NCBI GenBank assembly: GCA_027485815.1 | Contig: JAIXQE010000207.1 | Span: forward strand, 1-64,000 | From: Opitutaceae bacterium | GTDB taxonomy: Bacteria; Verrucomicrobiota; Verrucomicrobiia; Opitutales; Opitutaceae | Direction: 5' to 3' | DNA length: 64,000 bases | In this document: positions 10,031-20,638 of the stretch, piece after piece | Numbering within the stretch: the first letter of the stretch is position 1 | Layout of the letters: each line of letters opens with the position of its first letter | Made by a program: the position numbers and the translations under genes | Notes under the pieces: generated by a model | What the model saw: the letters and a program-made list of their open reading frames with translations, nothing else | Database searches by the model: none | Told to the model about the DNA's origin: nothing

Positions 10031-11623
10031 TCAGCCGAGAATCAGGTTACGTCCCGTCATCTCCGGCGGCTGGGGCAGGCCGAGCAGTGCGAGCACCGTG
10101 GGGGCGATGTCGGCCAAGCGTCCGCCCTCGAGCAGGCGCGTCCGGCCGGCGGCAAACTCGTCGCCGACCACGAACGCCTCGACCAGGTTGAGCGTGTGCG
10201 CGGTGTGCGGGCCCGCGACGGACGGATCCCACATCTGCTCCGCATTGCCGTGGTCGGCGACCACCAGCGCCTTGCCTCCGCGCGTCGCGAGCGCGGCGAG
10301 GAGTTCGCCCACCCCCGCATCCGTCGCCTCGACCGCGCGGATCGTCGCCGGCAGCGAGCCGGTATGGCCGACCATATCCGGGTTGGCGTAGTTGACCACG
10401 ATCAGCCCGTGGCGTCCTCCGAGGATCGCCTCGCGGGCGAGCCGGGTGACCTCCGCCGCGGCCATCTCCGGCTGCAGGTCGTAGGTGGCGACCTTGGGAC
10501 TGGCGGGACAGGCGCGCTCCTCCCCGGGGAACGGCTCGCCCCGGTAGTTGTTGAAGAAGAAGGTCACGTGCGGGTTCTTCTCCGTCTCCGCGCAGCGGAA
10601 CTGCGCGATGCCCGCGCGGCTGACAACCTCGCCCAAAATGTTCCGCAGCGCGGGGGGCTTGCCCGAGATGACCTGCACCGGCAGGCCCTTCTCGTACTCG
10701 GTCATCGTCGCGAAATGCAGGTCCAGGAGCGGTCCGCGGTCAAAGGCCGAGAAGTCCGGCTGCACGAACGCGCGCGTGATCTCGCGCGGACGGTCGCCGC
10801 GGTAATTGTAAAACACGACCGCGTCGCCGTCCCGGATGAAGCCGCGCGGGGCGCCGTCCGCCCCGAGGATCGCCGTCGCCGGCACGAACTCGTCGCCCTT
10901 CTGGGTCTCGCTGAGCGGGGCGTCGTAGTACGCCTGCACCGCGGCCTCCGCGCTGGAGGCCGTGGCGCGCACCGCGCGGCCCGTCAAGACCTCGTAGGCT
11001 TGCCGCACCCGCTCCCAGCGATGGTCGCGGTCCAACGCCCAGAACCGCCCGCATACGGTCGCGATGGCGCCGATGCCCAGCTCCCGGCACTTCGCCTCCA
11101 CCTGCCGGACGTAGCCAAGGCCGCTCATCGGGGGCGTGTCCCGCCCGTCGGTGAACGCGTGGATCAGGACCTGCTCCGGCCGCAGCCCGTCGGCCTTGGC
11201 TTGGCGCAGGATCCCGTAGAGGTGTTCCAGCATCCCGTGCACGCCGGCGTCGCTGACGATCCCCATCAGGTGCAGCCGCGCGGTGGCGCTGCCCCGGACC
11301 CGCGCGATCGCCCCGCGCCAGGCGGCGTGCCCGGCCAGCAGGCCGTCTTCAAACAGCTTGTTCAACCGCACCAGCTCCTGGTCGACGATCCGGCCCGCGC
11401 CGATGTTCTCGTGGCCGACCTCGCTGTTGCCCATCACGCCATCCGGCAGGCCGACGTCCCGCCCCGAGGCACGCAGGAGCGTGTGGGGGTAGCGCGACCG
11501 CAGCTGGTCATCGCAGGGCTTGCGCGCGAGCGCCACGGCGTTGGTGGTATCCTGCGCGCGGTCGGGATTGCGGCCCCAGCCATCACGGATGACCAGCAGG
11601 ACGGGAGGACGGGAGGAACTCAT
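10031..11623 (-). CDS. gpmI: 2,3-bisphosphoglycerate-independent phosphoglycerate mutase
   Basis: VLLVIRDGWGRNP..., DGRDTPP, GNSEVGHENIGAGRIV, VVADHGNAEQM motifs. Confidence 0.96.
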   Translation of the reverse strand: MSSSRPPVLLVIRDGWGRNPDRAQDTTNAVALARKPCDDQLRSRYPHTLLRASGRDVGLPDGVMGNSEVGHENIGAGRIVDQELVRLNKLFEDGLLAGHAAWRGAIARVRGSATARLHLMGIVSDAGVHGMLEHLYGILRQAKADGLRPEQVLIHAFTDGRDTPPMSGLGYVRQVEAKCRELGIGAIATVCGRFWALDRDHRWERVRQAYEVLTGRAVRATASSAEAAVQAYYDAPLSETQKGDEFVPATAILGADGAPRGFIRDGDAVVFYNYRGDRPREITRAFVQPDFSAFDRGPLLDLHFATMTEYEKGLPVQVISGKPPALRNILGEVVSRAGIAQFRCAETEKNPHVTFFFNNYRGEPFPGEERACPASPKVATYDLQPEMAAAEVTRLAREAILGGRHGLIVVNYANPDMVGHTGSLPATIRAVEATDAGVGELLAALATRGGKALVVADHGNAEQMWDPSVAGPHTAHTLNLVEAFVVGDEFAAGRTRLLEGGRLADIAPTVLALLGLPQPPEMTGRNLILG

Positions 11624-11729
11624 GGGAATGCAGCGGGGACCGTGGCGCGGGCGCGGCGGCGGTCAAAGGCAATTCTCCATCGCCGCCTTGCGCCGAGGGG
11701 ACGTCCCCGTTTGCCTCCCCGCCACCGCA

Positions 11730-12764
11730 ATGTCCAAACGCGCCGTCCTGCTGGTCAACCTTGGTTCCCCCGAATCCACGTCCGTGCCGGACGTCCGCCG
11801 CTACCTGCGCGAGTTCCTGGGGGACGAGCGGGTGCTCGACGTCCCGGCGCCGCTCCGCTGGCTCCTGCTGGAGGGCATCATCCTGCGGACGCGGCCGAAG
11901 AAGTCGGCCCACGCCTACGAGGAGATCTGGACCCCGGAGGGCTCGCCGCTGATCCTCACCTCGCGCAAGGTGCAGGAAAAGCTGAAAGGGGAGCTCGGGG
12001 CGGACACCCCGGTGTACCTCGCGATGCGCTACGGCCGGCCCGCCATCGGGGACGTCATCGCCCAGATGGCGGCGGACGGGGTGACGGAGGTGCTGCTTTT
12101 CCCGCAATACCCGCATTACGCGATGTCGTCGTGGGAGACGGTCGTGGTGAAGGTGTACGCGGAGGCTGCGCGGCGGGCCCCCGGGATGCGCGTCGCGTGC
12201 GTGCAGCCGTTTTACCAGGACGCGGACTACATCGAGGCGCTCCACACCGTCTCGGCCCCTTACCTCGCGCAGCCGCACGATTTCGTGCTGTTCAGCTACC
12301 ACGGCATCCCGGTGCGCCACCTGCGCAAGGGCGACTCGTCGAAGGCGCATTGCACGAAGGTGCCCGACTGCTGCGCCACCTGCTCGCCGCTGCACGCCAC
12401 CTGCTACAAGGCGCAGTGCCTCGCCACCACCCGGGCCCTAGTCGCCCGGGCGAAGATCGCGCCGGAACGGCACAGTGTCTCCTTCCAATCGCGACTGGCC
12501 GGGGAGCCTTGGCTCTCGCCGTTCACCGACCACGAGCTCGAGCGGCTCCCGAAGGAAGGCCGGAAGCGGCTGCTCATCTTGTGCCCGGCGTTCGTCGCGG
12601 ACTGCCTCGAGACGATCGAGGAGATCAGCGGCGAGGGGAAGGAGACCTTCCTCGAGGCGGGCGGTGAGTCCTTCACCCAGATTCCCTGCCTGAACGATCA
12701 CCCCGCCTACATCGGGTTCCTCGCCGGCCGCGTGCGCCGCTGGCTCGCGGACGGCACGGTTTAG
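11730..12764 (+). CDS. hemH: Ferrochelatase
   Basis: AVLLVNLGSPESTSVPDVRRYLREFLGDERVLD; FSYHGIPVRHLRKGD; CPAFVADCLETIEEI. Confidence 0.96.
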   Translation: MSKRAVLLVNLGSPESTSVPDVRRYLREFLGDERVLDVPAPLRWLLLEGIILRTRPKKSAHAYEEIWTPEGSPLILTSRKVQEKLKGELGADTPVYLAMRYGRPAIGDVIAQMAADGVTEVLLFPQYPHYAMSSWETVVVKVYAEAARRAPGMRVACVQPFYQDADYIEALHTVSAPYLAQPHDFVLFSYHGIPVRHLRKGDSSKAHCTKVPDCCATCSPLHATCYKAQCLATTRALVARAKIAPERHSVSFQSRLAGEPWLSPFTDHELERLPKEGRKRLLILCPAFVADCLETIEEISGEGKETFLEAGGESFTQIPCLNDHPAYIGFLAGRVRRWLADGTV

Positions 12765-12772
12765 GTTCCGCC

Positions 12773-15400
12773 GTGGTTCCGTCCCCCGCCTCCGCCGCCC
12801 CCGCCGCGCTGCTGCTCGCGGCCGACGGGCGCATCCTCTCCGCCGCGGGTGGGGCCGCCGCGCGGTGGCCGGACCGGCCGCTGGTCGGCCGCCCGGTCGC
12901 GGAGCTGTTCCGGTTTGAGCTGGAGGCCGATGACCCCGCCTTTCTTGCCGCACAATGGGAGGCGCTGGAGGCCGCGGCGCAGGCCGGGGCCGTGCGGCTC
13001 GCCACGCGGGGCGGGGAAGGCTCCGGTGGGGAAGTCGACCTCACCCTCGCGCCCGGACCCGCCCCCGGGACGTGGCTCGCCCTGCTCCTGCCGGCCGGCG
13101 CTCCGCCGGATTCCGCCCCGTCCGCGACCCCCTCGCCGGTCCACGGGGCCGCGGCGGCGGCGCCCTTCGCGGCGGCTCCCGAACTGGGTTTCTTCGAGGT
13201 GGATCCCCGCCGGGGAGAGGTGCGGTTCTCCGCCGGATGGAAGGCGATGCTCGGCTACGGCCCCGCGGAGCTGGCGGACTCCCTGGAAACCTGGCGCAGC
13301 CTCCTGCATCCGGACGACAGCGGCGCGGCCCCGGACGCGGCGCCCGGCTCGACCGGCCCCGGCACCCGGGCCTCGATCGCGGAGTATCGCCTGCGCCACC
13401 GCGATGGCAGTTGGCGCTGGGTTCAGGGCATCACCGTCCGCCAGTCGGGCGGGGACGGGGTCGTGGAGCGCATCGTCGGCCTGCACGTCGATCTGGCGGA
13501 GCGCAAGGAGCTCGAGGAGTCCCTGCTCGCCGCGGAGGAACGGCTGGGGGCCTTGGCCGAGGCCGAGGACGTGGCGTTGTTTGATTTTGCCGCGGAGGGC
13601 GGCGCCGCGTGGGTGTCCCGCGGCTGGCATCGGCTGCTCGGGCGCGAGGAACCCGCGGGGGCGCTCGCCGCGGCGGCCTTCGCGGCGGACCTGCCCGCCG
13701 GGGCGGAGGAGGAGGGTCCGGGCCGCTGGCTGGACGCCCTGCCCGGCCACGCGCCCGGTTTCCTAGTGGCGGGGGAACTCCGGTCCGCGGGCGGAACTCC
13801 CGTCCCGGTGTGGCTGGGCGGCACGCGCCGCCGCCACCGCCGCGGCGGCCTGCGGCGGGCCACCGGCTTCGCGATGGCGCGCACGGAGGCGGCGCCGGCC
13901 GCCGCGGGACGGACGGAGGAGGCGATCGAGGCGGTGAGCGAGGGCGTGCTGGTGCTGGACGCGCGGGAGCGGGTGGAACGCGCCAACCGCCGCGCCGCCC
14001 AGCTGCTCGGATCGACGCCGGAGGCCTTGGCCGGCCGCACCGCGGCGGACATTTTCCCCCTCGTGCGCCGCCACGACGGGGGACGCGTTCCCGCTCCCTT
14101 CGCCGCGTTCCTGCTCGGGGATCGGCCGCCCCCCCTGGTCGCGACGGATGCCCTCCAGCGGGACGGCGCCGAGCCGCTGCCCATCGTCTGGCGGGCGGAG
14201 CCCCGCCGCAACGAGGCGGGCCGCGTCAACGGCCTGATCCTCGTCTTCCGCAATCCCGATGAGATGCGCCTGACGCCCGAGGAGCTGGTGCGGGCGAACC
14301 GGTTCGAAGCCCTCGGCCTGCTCGCCGGCGGGATCGCGCACGACTTCAACAATCTCCTGACGACCATTTTGGGCGCGGTCTCCCTCGCCAAGGACCAGCG
14401 GGATCCCTCCGCGCTGGCGGACGCGGAGCGCGCCTGCCTCGTGGCGAAGGGGCTTACGCGCCAGCTTCTCACGACCGCCAAGGGGGGATCCGGGGAGAAG
14501 TCCACCTTTGTGGCGCGCGAGCTCCTTGCGGACGCGGTCCGCATCGCGGCCGCGGCCTCGCCCGCGACCGTCACCGTCGAAGTGGCCGAGGGCACGCCTG
14601 ACCTGCACGGGGAACGGCCGCGCCTGCTGCAGGTGTTCCAGAACCTGATCGTGAACGCGCTCCAGGCGATGCCCCCCGCCCCGCACCGGCCGCAGGTGCA
14701 GCTGCGCGGCACCAAGGTCACCCTCGCCGAGGGCCAGATCGACGGCCTGGCGGCCGGGGAATGGGTCGAGCTCGAGGTCCGCGACAACGGCTCCGGCATC
14801 CCTCCGCACGTGGCCGCGCGGATCTTCGACGCGTTCTTCACCACCAAGAAGCACGGCACCGGGCTCGGCCTCGCCACCGTCCTCTCCATCGTGCGGCAAC
14901 ACGGCGGCCAGGTCGCCCTCGCGACCGAACCCGGCGTCGGCTCCGCCTTCACCGTCTATCTGCCGCCGGCACCGGCCCCGGCGCCGGCCCCGGTGCGCCC
15001 CGCCCCGACGTACCGCTTCGGCACCGGCCGGATCCTGCTGCTCGATGACGATCCGGCGGTCGCGGCGCTGACAGTCTCGATGCTCCAGAGCCTAGATTAC
15101 AAGGTGGACCACGCGCGGACCGGCGAGGAGGCGCTCACGCTTTATCAACGTTACCTGAGCCTCGGGCGCCCGCACGACGCCGCCCTCCTCGACCTCACCA
15201 TCGTGGGCGGGATGGGCGGCGAGGAGTGCCTCGAACAGCTGCGCCGGATCGACCCGGACGTGCGTGCGATCATCGCGAGCGGGTACGACGACGACGACCT
15301 CGCGCGACGCTTCCTTGAGGCCGGCGCCTGCGGCTACCTCGCCAAGCCCTACCGCACGGTGGAACTGGGCAAGATGCTCCGTTCCGTGCTCGGGCAGTAG
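12773..15400 (+). CDS. Multi-PAS hybrid sensor histidine kinase with C-terminal receiver domain
   Basis: PAS segments, H-box GLLAGGIAHDFNNLLTTI, HATPase NLIVNALQAMP / DNGSGIPP / GTGLGLATV, receiver LLLDDDPAV...ALLDLTIVGG...KPY; GTG start 8 bp after hemH. Confidence 0.9.
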   Translation: MVPSPASAAPAALLLAADGRILSAAGGAAARWPDRPLVGRPVAELFRFELEADDPAFLAAQWEALEAAAQAGAVRLATRGGEGSGGEVDLTLAPGPAPGTWLALLLPAGAPPDSAPSATPSPVHGAAAAAPFAAAPELGFFEVDPRRGEVRFSAGWKAMLGYGPAELADSLETWRSLLHPDDSGAAPDAAPGSTGPGTRASIAEYRLRHRDGSWRWVQGITVRQSGGDGVVERIVGLHVDLAERKELEESLLAAEERLGALAEAEDVALFDFAAEGGAAWVSRGWHRLLGREEPAGALAAAAFAADLPAGAEEEGPGRWLDALPGHAPGFLVAGELRSAGGTPVPVWLGGTRRRHRRGGLRRATGFAMARTEAAPAAAGRTEEAIEAVSEGVLVLDARERVERANRRAAQLLGSTPEALAGRTAADIFPLVRRHDGGRVPAPFAAFLLGDRPPPLVATDALQRDGAEPLPIVWRAEPRRNEAGRVNGLILVFRNPDEMRLTPEELVRANRFEALGLLAGGIAHDFNNLLTTILGAVSLAKDQRDPSALADAERACLVAKGLTRQLLTTAKGGSGEKSTFVARELLADAVRIAAAASPATVTVEVAEGTPDLHGERPRLLQVFQNLIVNALQAMPPAPHRPQVQLRGTKVTLAEGQIDGLAAGEWVELEVRDNGSGIPPHVAARIFDAFFTTKKHGTGLGLATVLSIVRQHGGQVALATEPGVGSAFTVYLPPAPAPAPAPVRPAPTYRFGTGRILLLDDDPAVAALTVSMLQSLDYKVDHARTGEEALTLYQRYLSLGRPHDAALLDLTIVGGMGGEECLEQLRRIDPDVRAIIASGYDDDDLARRFLEAGACGYLAKPYRTVELGKMLRSVLGQ

Positions 15401-15404
15401 CGGT

Positions 15405-16007
15405 TCAGCCGCGCCAGGTGAACGCGTGGCACAGGGCCACGCCGGCCGCATCGGCCTCGTCGAAGGCCAGCGCGCGCCCGTGGCCGAGGATGGCCATCAC
15501 CGTGCGCGCCATCTGCTCCTTGCTCGCGCGCCCGGCGCCCACGACCGCCTGCTTCACCCGCAGCGGGGCGTACTCGAACACCGGGAGATCCCGGATCGCG
15601 GCCGCGGCAATCGCGGCGCCCCGGGCCGCGCCGAGGATCTGCGCGGTCTGGAAGTTCTGCACGTAGATCGTCTGCTCGAGCGCCACATGTCGCACCCCGG
15701 CACCCTCGAGAAACTCGCTCACGTGGCGATGGATCTCCCCCAGCGCAAAGGCGAACGGCTGGCGGGCGGGAACGGTCACGGTGCGGCAGCGCAGCAGCAG
15801 CGGTGGCCGGCCGGGGGCGAGTTCCAACAGCGCGAGCCCGGTGCCGCGCAGTGACGGATCGACGCCCAGGATCCGCCCCGCGAACGACTGGCGCGCCGGC
15901 ACGACGGTGCCCGCGGTTCCCGCCGCCGCGAGCAAGGCCCCCGGACCCCGCGGGGCCGGCAGCGGGCGGCCGGCAAGCTTGGCCGCCCAAAGTTGACGCG
16001 CATTCAT
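15405..16007 (-). CDS. ruvC: Crossover junction endodeoxyribonuclease RuvC
   Basis: [58 protein letters not shown]-track start at 16622 is over-extended. Confidence 0.88.
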   Translation of the reverse strand: MNARQLWAAKLAGRPLPAPRGPGALLAAAGTAGTVVPARQSFAGRILGVDPSLRGTGLALLELAPGRPPLLLRCRTVTVPARQPFAFALGEIHRHVSEFLEGAGVRHVALEQTIYVQNFQTAQILGAARGAAIAAAAIRDLPVFEYAPLRVKQAVVGAGRASKEQMARTVMAILGHGRALAFDEADAAGVALCHAFTWRG

Positions 16008-16048
16008 CCGGGGCATCGGCGGAAGGGGGTGGATCCGGGACGGGCCAT

Positions 16049-16780
16049 TCAGAACAGGAGCCGGGCGGCCGCGAGGACGCTGAGGGCCAGGGCGACGTTC
16101 TCGAAGGCGCGCTGATCGATCCGGGCGACCACGGCCCGCCCGCCCCAAGCCCCGGCCAGCACCGCGGGTGCGAGGATCAGGTTCAGCCGGAGGCTCTCCG
16201 GGGTGATCAGCCCGAGCCCCCCCATGAACGGCACCTTGAACAGGTTCAGCACGAGAAAGAAGACGGCGGCGGTGCCAACGAAGTCGAGTTTCGGCAGCCG
16301 CATCGCGAGGAAATAGATGGCCATCAGGGGGCCCGCGGCATTGGCCACCAGCGTCGTGATGCCGGCCAGCACCCCCACGCCCGGGGCGAACCAGGCCCCG
16401 AAGGCGTCCTTGCCCGGCTCGCGCCTCCGCCGGCCTAGGTGCAGCGCCACCATCCCCAGCACGATCCCGCCGACGAGCCGGCGCGCCTCGAGGTCGCTCA
16501 GGCGCTCGAGCAGGAAATACCCCGCCAGCACGCCCAGCGCCGTCCACGGGAACAGCCGGCCGAGGTGCCCCCAGTCCGCGTGCCGGCGGTAGAGCGCGGC
16601 GCCAACCAGATCCCCGAGGCAAAGCAGCGGGAGGAGGGCCCCCGAGGCCGCCTTCGCCGGGAGGATTTGCGTGAACAGCACCGCCGCGAGCAGGCCGAGG
16701 CCCCCGATGCCCGCCTTCGCGACGCCGACGATCAGCGCGGCCGCGACCGCCATCAGCCAGTCCGCCCAGTCAAGGTTCAC
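16049..16780 (-). CDS. TauE/SafE-family (sulfite exporter-like) membrane permease
   Basis: Hydrophobic 243 aa protein, [44 protein letters not shown] start overlaps recF stop (GTGA). Confidence 0.87.
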   Translation of the reverse strand: MNLDWADWLMAVAAALIVGVAKAGIGGLGLLAAVLFTQILPAKAASGALLPLLCLGDLVGAALYRRHADWGHLGRLFPWTALGVLAGYFLLERLSDLEARRLVGGIVLGMVALHLGRRRREPGKDAFGAWFAPGVGVLAGITTLVANAAGPLMAIYFLAMRLPKLDFVGTAAVFFLVLNLFKVPFMGGLGLITPESLRLNLILAPAVLAGAWGGRAVVARIDQRAFENVALALSVLAAARLLF

Positions 16781-17877
16781 CCGGAACCCTCCCCCGCGGT
16801 GAAGCTGCCTGCCGCGACCTGCAGTACCTGCCAGCGCACGCCGTCCCCGCCGGAACCGGAGCCGGGCAACTGCGTGCCCGTGGCGATCACCTGGCTGTCG
16901 GCGGGGAGCGCCAACCAGAACCGCCCGCGGCGAGCGGGATCCAGTTCGCCGAGCACATCGTCCGCGAGGATGATGGGGGCCACTCCGCTGCGTTCCCGGA
17001 ACCAGGCCGCCTGCGCGAGCCGGAGGGCGAGTACCGCCGAGCGCTGCTGGCCCTCCGAAGCGAAATCCCGCGCGGCGCCGCCACCGATCCTCAGCTCGAG
17101 GTCGTCCCGGTGCGGTCCCGTGAGGGTCGCGCGAAAGGCCAGGTCGCGCGTCCGCCCGTCGGCCAGCCGGCGCCGCCAGCCCGCGGGGTCGGTCTCCGCC
17201 CAGTCCGGGAGATAGAGCAACTCGGCCGCCTCCGCCCCGCCGCCCAGCCGCCCGTAGGCCGCACCGCAGGGAACCGCGAGGGCCGCCACCCCGGCGGAGC
17301 GGCGCCGCACCAGGTCCGCCGCCGCCGGGGCCAGCGCCGCCTCGAAGGCCTCGAGCTCCGCCGGCGTGGCGCGGCCGGATTTCAGCAGGGCGTTGCGCGA
17401 GGCGACGGCCCGCACGTAGGCCTGCAGGGCGGCGAGATAGCCGGCGTCCATCGCGGCCAGGGTCAGGTCGAGCCAGCGCCGACGCAAAGCCGGGGCGCCC
17501 CGCAGCAACTGCAGGTCCTGCGCCGAAAACACCACGGTGGGGAAGCGCCCCAGGTAGTCCGCCAGCCGCGTGATCTTCTCCCCGTCACACTGGAGCTCGC
17601 GGCCCTCGGGGCGGAGCACGATCCGCACCTGCGTCTCCCCCTGCCGCTCGTGCTCGAGAGTGAAGCTCAGGCTGGCGGCGGGCTGTCCGCGGGCGACGAG
17701 GAGCCGGACGTCGCTGGTCCGGAAGGAGCGCAGCGCGGTGAGGAAGCCGACCGCCTCCAGCAGGTTGGTCTTTCCCTGGGCGTTGGGCCCGAGCAGGAAC
17801 GTCTGCCTCCCGGCGAACTCCACCGTGGCGTCCGCGACGTTGCGGAACTGACGGAGGGTGAGTTGGCGCAGGCGCAT
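16777..17877 (-). CDS. recF: DNA replication/repair protein RecF
   Basis: [77 protein letters not shown]. Confidence 0.96.
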   Translation of the reverse strand: MRLRQLTLRQFRNVADATVEFAGRQTFLLGPNAQGKTNLLEAVGFLTALRSFRTSDVRLLVARGQPAASLSFTLEHERQGETQVRIVLRPEGRELQCDGEKITRLADYLGRFPTVVFSAQDLQLLRGAPALRRRWLDLTLAAMDAGYLAALQAYVRAVASRNALLKSGRATPAELEAFEAALAPAAADLVRRRSAGVAALAVPCGAAYGRLGGGAEAAELLYLPDWAETDPAGWRRRLADGRTRDLAFRATLTGPHRDDLELRIGGGAARDFASEGQQRSAVLALRLAQAAWFRERSGVAPIILADDVLGELDPARRGRFWLALPADSQVIATGTQLPGSGSGGDGVRWQVLQVAAGSFTAGEGSG

Positions 17878-17974
17878 CGCTCCCCCCGATAGCCGAGCGG
17901 GAGCCAGGCCGGCAAGCCGCGCCTCCGCAAAACGAGCCTTTTCCCCGGGCCGGCAAAGGTTCAACCTCCGGCCC

Positions 17975-18538
17975 GTGATCCCCTTCTCGACCTCCCTCGC
18001 CACCACCCTGCGCACGTTCGAGGCCTTGGCGGCGCTCGAGCCCGTCATCACCCGCGCGGGCGACCTGATCCTCGAGACGCTCCGCGGCGGCGGCCGGCTC
18101 CTCGTCGCGGGCAACGGCGGCAGCGCGGCGGAGGCGGGGCACTTCGCGACCGAGCTCACGGGGCGGTACCAGCGCAACCGGCGGGCGCTCCCGGCGCTGG
18201 CGCTCTCTGCGGATGGCTCGCTGCTCACCTGCGTCGGGAACGATTTCGGCTTCGACCAGGTGTTCGCGCGGCAGGTGGCCGGCCTCGGCCGACCGGGCGA
18301 CCTGCTGATCGTGCTCAGCTCCAGCGGCAACTCCGCGAACCTGCTCGCGGCGCTGACGGAGGCGCGGCGCGGAGGGCTGCGGAGCCTCGCCCTCCTCGGC
18401 CGCGGTGGCGGCCGCGCGCGCGGGATCGCGGACTGCGAGTTGATCGTGCCGGGGGAGAGCGGCGCCGCCGCCCAGGAGGCCCACCTCTTCCTGATCCATC
18501 ATTTCTGCGAGCGCATCGACGCGGCGTTCCCGGAGTGA
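17975..18538 (+). CDS. gmhA: SIS-domain phosphoheptose isomerase (GmhA-like)
   Basis: [84 protein letters not shown] start inferred. Confidence 0.86.
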   Translation: MIPFSTSLATTLRTFEALAALEPVITRAGDLILETLRGGGRLLVAGNGGSAAEAGHFATELTGRYQRNRRALPALALSADGSLLTCVGNDFGFDQVFARQVAGLGRPGDLLIVLSSSGNSANLLAALTEARRGGLRSLALLGRGGGRARGIADCELIVPGESGAAAQEAHLFLIHHFCERIDAAFPE

Positions 18539-18593
18539 ACCGCGCCAGAAACCCCTTGCGCCGCGCGCGACGTCGCCTTGGCTCACGGCCCCA

Positions 18594-19118
18594 ATGAGCA
18601 ACACCGCACCCGCCGAAGAGCACGCCATCCTGAAGACCAGCTACGGGGAGATCACCCTCGCCTTCTGGTCCGACGTCGCCCCGAAGACCGTGGAGAACTT
18701 CAAGAAGCTCGCCCGCGAGGGCTTCTACGACGGCACCGCCTTCCACCGCATCATCAAGGGCTTCATGATCCAGGGCGGCTGCCCCAACACCAAGGCCGGC
18801 GCCAAGGGGATGCCCGGCACCGGCGGCCCCGGCTACACGATCAAGGCCGAGTTCAACGCCAAGCCGCACGTGCGTGGCGTCATCTCGATGGCCCGCTCCC
18901 AGCACCCGGACTCCGCGGGCTGCCAGTTCTTCATCTGCCACGGCGACGCCCGCTTCCTCGACCGCCAGTACACCGCGTTCGGCCAGGTGGTGAAGGGCGA
19001 CGACGTCCTCGAGCGCCTTGCCACGGTCCCGACCGGCTTCGGCGGCGGCGGCGGGGAGAAGAGCACCCCGGCCGAGCGCATCGCCATCGAGAGCATCCGG
19101 CTTGTCCCCGCGGCCTGA
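18594..19118 (+). CDS. Peptidyl-prolyl cis-trans isomerase, cyclophilin type
   Basis: EITLAFWSDVAPKTVENFKKLAREGFYDGTAFHRIIKGFMIQGG; ISMARSQHPDSAGCQFFIC. Confidence 0.96.
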   Translation: MSNTAPAEEHAILKTSYGEITLAFWSDVAPKTVENFKKLAREGFYDGTAFHRIIKGFMIQGGCPNTKAGAKGMPGTGGPGYTIKAEFNAKPHVRGVISMARSQHPDSAGCQFFICHGDARFLDRQYTAFGQVVKGDDVLERLATVPTGFGGGGGEKSTPAERIAIESIRLVPAA

Positions 19119-19125
19119 GGCGACG

Positions 19126-19147
19126 GGCCCCGGCGAACCCCGGGGCC
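19126..19147. terminator. GC-rich hairpin between convergent genes (no U-tract)
   Basis: Perfect 8-bp stem ggccccgg/ccggggcc with loop cgaacc, 8 nt past the cyclophilin stop. Confidence 0.4.
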
Positions 19148-19150
19148 GAC

Positions 19151-20014
19151 CTAGCGGCCGAAGATTGCCTCGGCCACCTCCGGCGCGGCGAACATCTCCG
19201 CCGCGTCGTGCCCGATGCCCGGCGTCTCGACCTTGCGCCAACCGAAGGTCCAGCCGCGGGTCCGTGCCAGCTCCGCGGCGAACGCATAGCAGGCCCGTCC
19301 CCGCGCCAGGCGGTTGCCGCCCTGGAGCATCGCGGCGGCGCTCTGGTCGAGGTTCGACTCGACCAGGGTGTCGGCGGTGCCGAGATAAAGCGTGAGGGGA
19401 GCCGCCAGGTAACGCCGCACCACGTCGTCGGAACTCAGTTCCGGCGGCAACGCCCCGAAGCCGTAGCCGAAATCCCGTTCCCGGGTCGGGAAGAGGTGCG
19501 AGCCCGGATTCGCCGCGACGATCCGACCGGCCTCCGTCGGCAGGAAGGCGGCGAGCCGGACGAGGAACTGCCCGCCGGCGGAGTGGCCGATCAGGAAGTA
19601 CGGCATCCCGGGCCGACCCTCGTCGGCGCGGATGCGCTCCACCAGCCGGGGCACGGCGGCGTACGTCCAGCGTTCCGCGGGCTGCACCCGCCCGGCCTGG
19701 TCGACCAACCCGCCCCGCTGATAGCGCTCCAGCGGAAAACGCTCCTTGTCGAACCGCGGCGCCACGACGAGCGCCCGGAAGCGCTCCGCGAGGGTAATCG
19801 CGAAATTGCGGTAGTCCTCGGCATTGCGGGCCACCCCGTGGAAGATCACGAACAGGGGCCCGTCCCGGTAGGTGGGCGGGCGGTAGGTGAACACCTCAAT
19901 CACCTCGCCCTGGTGGGTGAATTCCAGGCGGTGGGCGCCAACCTTGAGCGGGGCCGCATCCAGCGGTGCACCCGCGATCACCCCGAGCAGGAACAGCACG
20001 CGTGGAATCCTCAT
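19151..20014 (-). CDS. Secreted alpha/beta-hydrolase (esterase/PHB-depolymerase-like)
   Basis: Signal peptide MRIPRVLFLLGVIAGAPLDA; LFVIFHGVARNAEDYRN; nucleophile elbow YFLIGHSAGGQF. Confidence 0.78.
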   Translation of the reverse strand: MRIPRVLFLLGVIAGAPLDAAPLKVGAHRLEFTHQGEVIEVFTYRPPTYRDGPLFVIFHGVARNAEDYRNFAITLAERFRALVVAPRFDKERFPLERYQRGGLVDQAGRVQPAERWTYAAVPRLVERIRADEGRPGMPYFLIGHSAGGQFLVRLAAFLPTEAGRIVAANPGSHLFPTRERDFGYGFGALPPELSSDDVVRRYLAAPLTLYLGTADTLVESNLDQSAAAMLQGGNRLARGRACYAFAAELARTRGWTFGWRKVETPGIGHDAAEMFAAPEVAEAIFGR

Positions 20015-20128
20015 CTTGGTAACCGACAACTACCCAAGCTCCAGCGCAAGTCCCGCGCATCGCGATCGCCGGACGCGCAACCCGCAGCGAAGCTGGCTAC
20101 CCGATCTGCAGGCCTGCACGCTGCTGGA

Positions 20129-20638
20129 ATGCAACGGATCCTCCACCTCGTGGCCGCCATCACTCCCGGGCGCGTGCTGGGCCGCGACGGCGGGTTACCG
20201 TGGCGACACCCCGAGGATCTGGCTCGCCTCGACGCGCTGACGGCGGGCGCCGTGTGCCTGGTCGGCCGTCGCACGCACGAAGCGTGGCGCTCCGTGGACC
20301 GGCACGGGCGCCGCCCCGTGGTGATTTCCGGTTCGGAGCTGCCCCTGCGTTCCCCGGCGCCCCGGGCCGCGAACTTCCCCGCGGCCCTCGCCGTGGCCGA
20401 AGCACTGTCCGGGGATATCTTTGTCTGCGGGGGTAGTCGACCCTACGCCGACGCCCTCGCGCTCGCCGGCCAGCGCCATCTGCGCCTGCACCTGACCCTG
20501 GTGGAGCCGGAGCAGCCGGGGGACGTCCACTTCCCGGCCTGGGACCACCTGCCGTGGCGTCCCTTGCCCGGAATCCGCGCCATGACCCCGGGCCTGACCT
20601 TCCTCACGCTGGACCTGCCGGCCGGGGCGGGCGGCTGA
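20129..20638 (+). CDS. folA: Dihydrofolate reductase
   Basis: HLVAAITPGRVLGRDGGLPWRHPEDLARLDALTAGAVCLVGRRTHEAW; IFVCGGSRPYADAL; start chosen inside a longer ORF. Confidence 0.82.
   Translation: MQRILHLVAAITPGRVLGRDGGLPWRHPEDLARLDALTAGAVCLVGRRTHEAWRSVDRHGRRPVVISGSELPLRSPAPRAANFPAALAVAEALSGDIFVCGGSRPYADALALAGQRHLRLHLTLVEPEQPGDVHFPAWDHLPWRPLPGIRAMTPGLTFLTLDLPAGAGG

Noticed and set aside
14964-15010. Repetitive ccggccccggcgccggcccc tract as a possible repeat element
   Set aside because: It encodes a PAPAPAPA linker between the kinase and receiver domains; ordinary interdomain linker.
15405-16622. 405-aa version of RuvC including an Arg/Pro/Gly-rich N-terminal extension
   Set aside because: The extension is out-of-frame DNA of the TauE gene; RuvC homology begins near MNARQLW, so the start was trimmed to 16007.
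18578-20638. 686-aa ORF reading through cyclophilin region into folA
   Set aside because: Only the last ~170 aa are real (DHFR); the N-terminal part is out of frame with the cyclophilin and antisense to the hydrolase.
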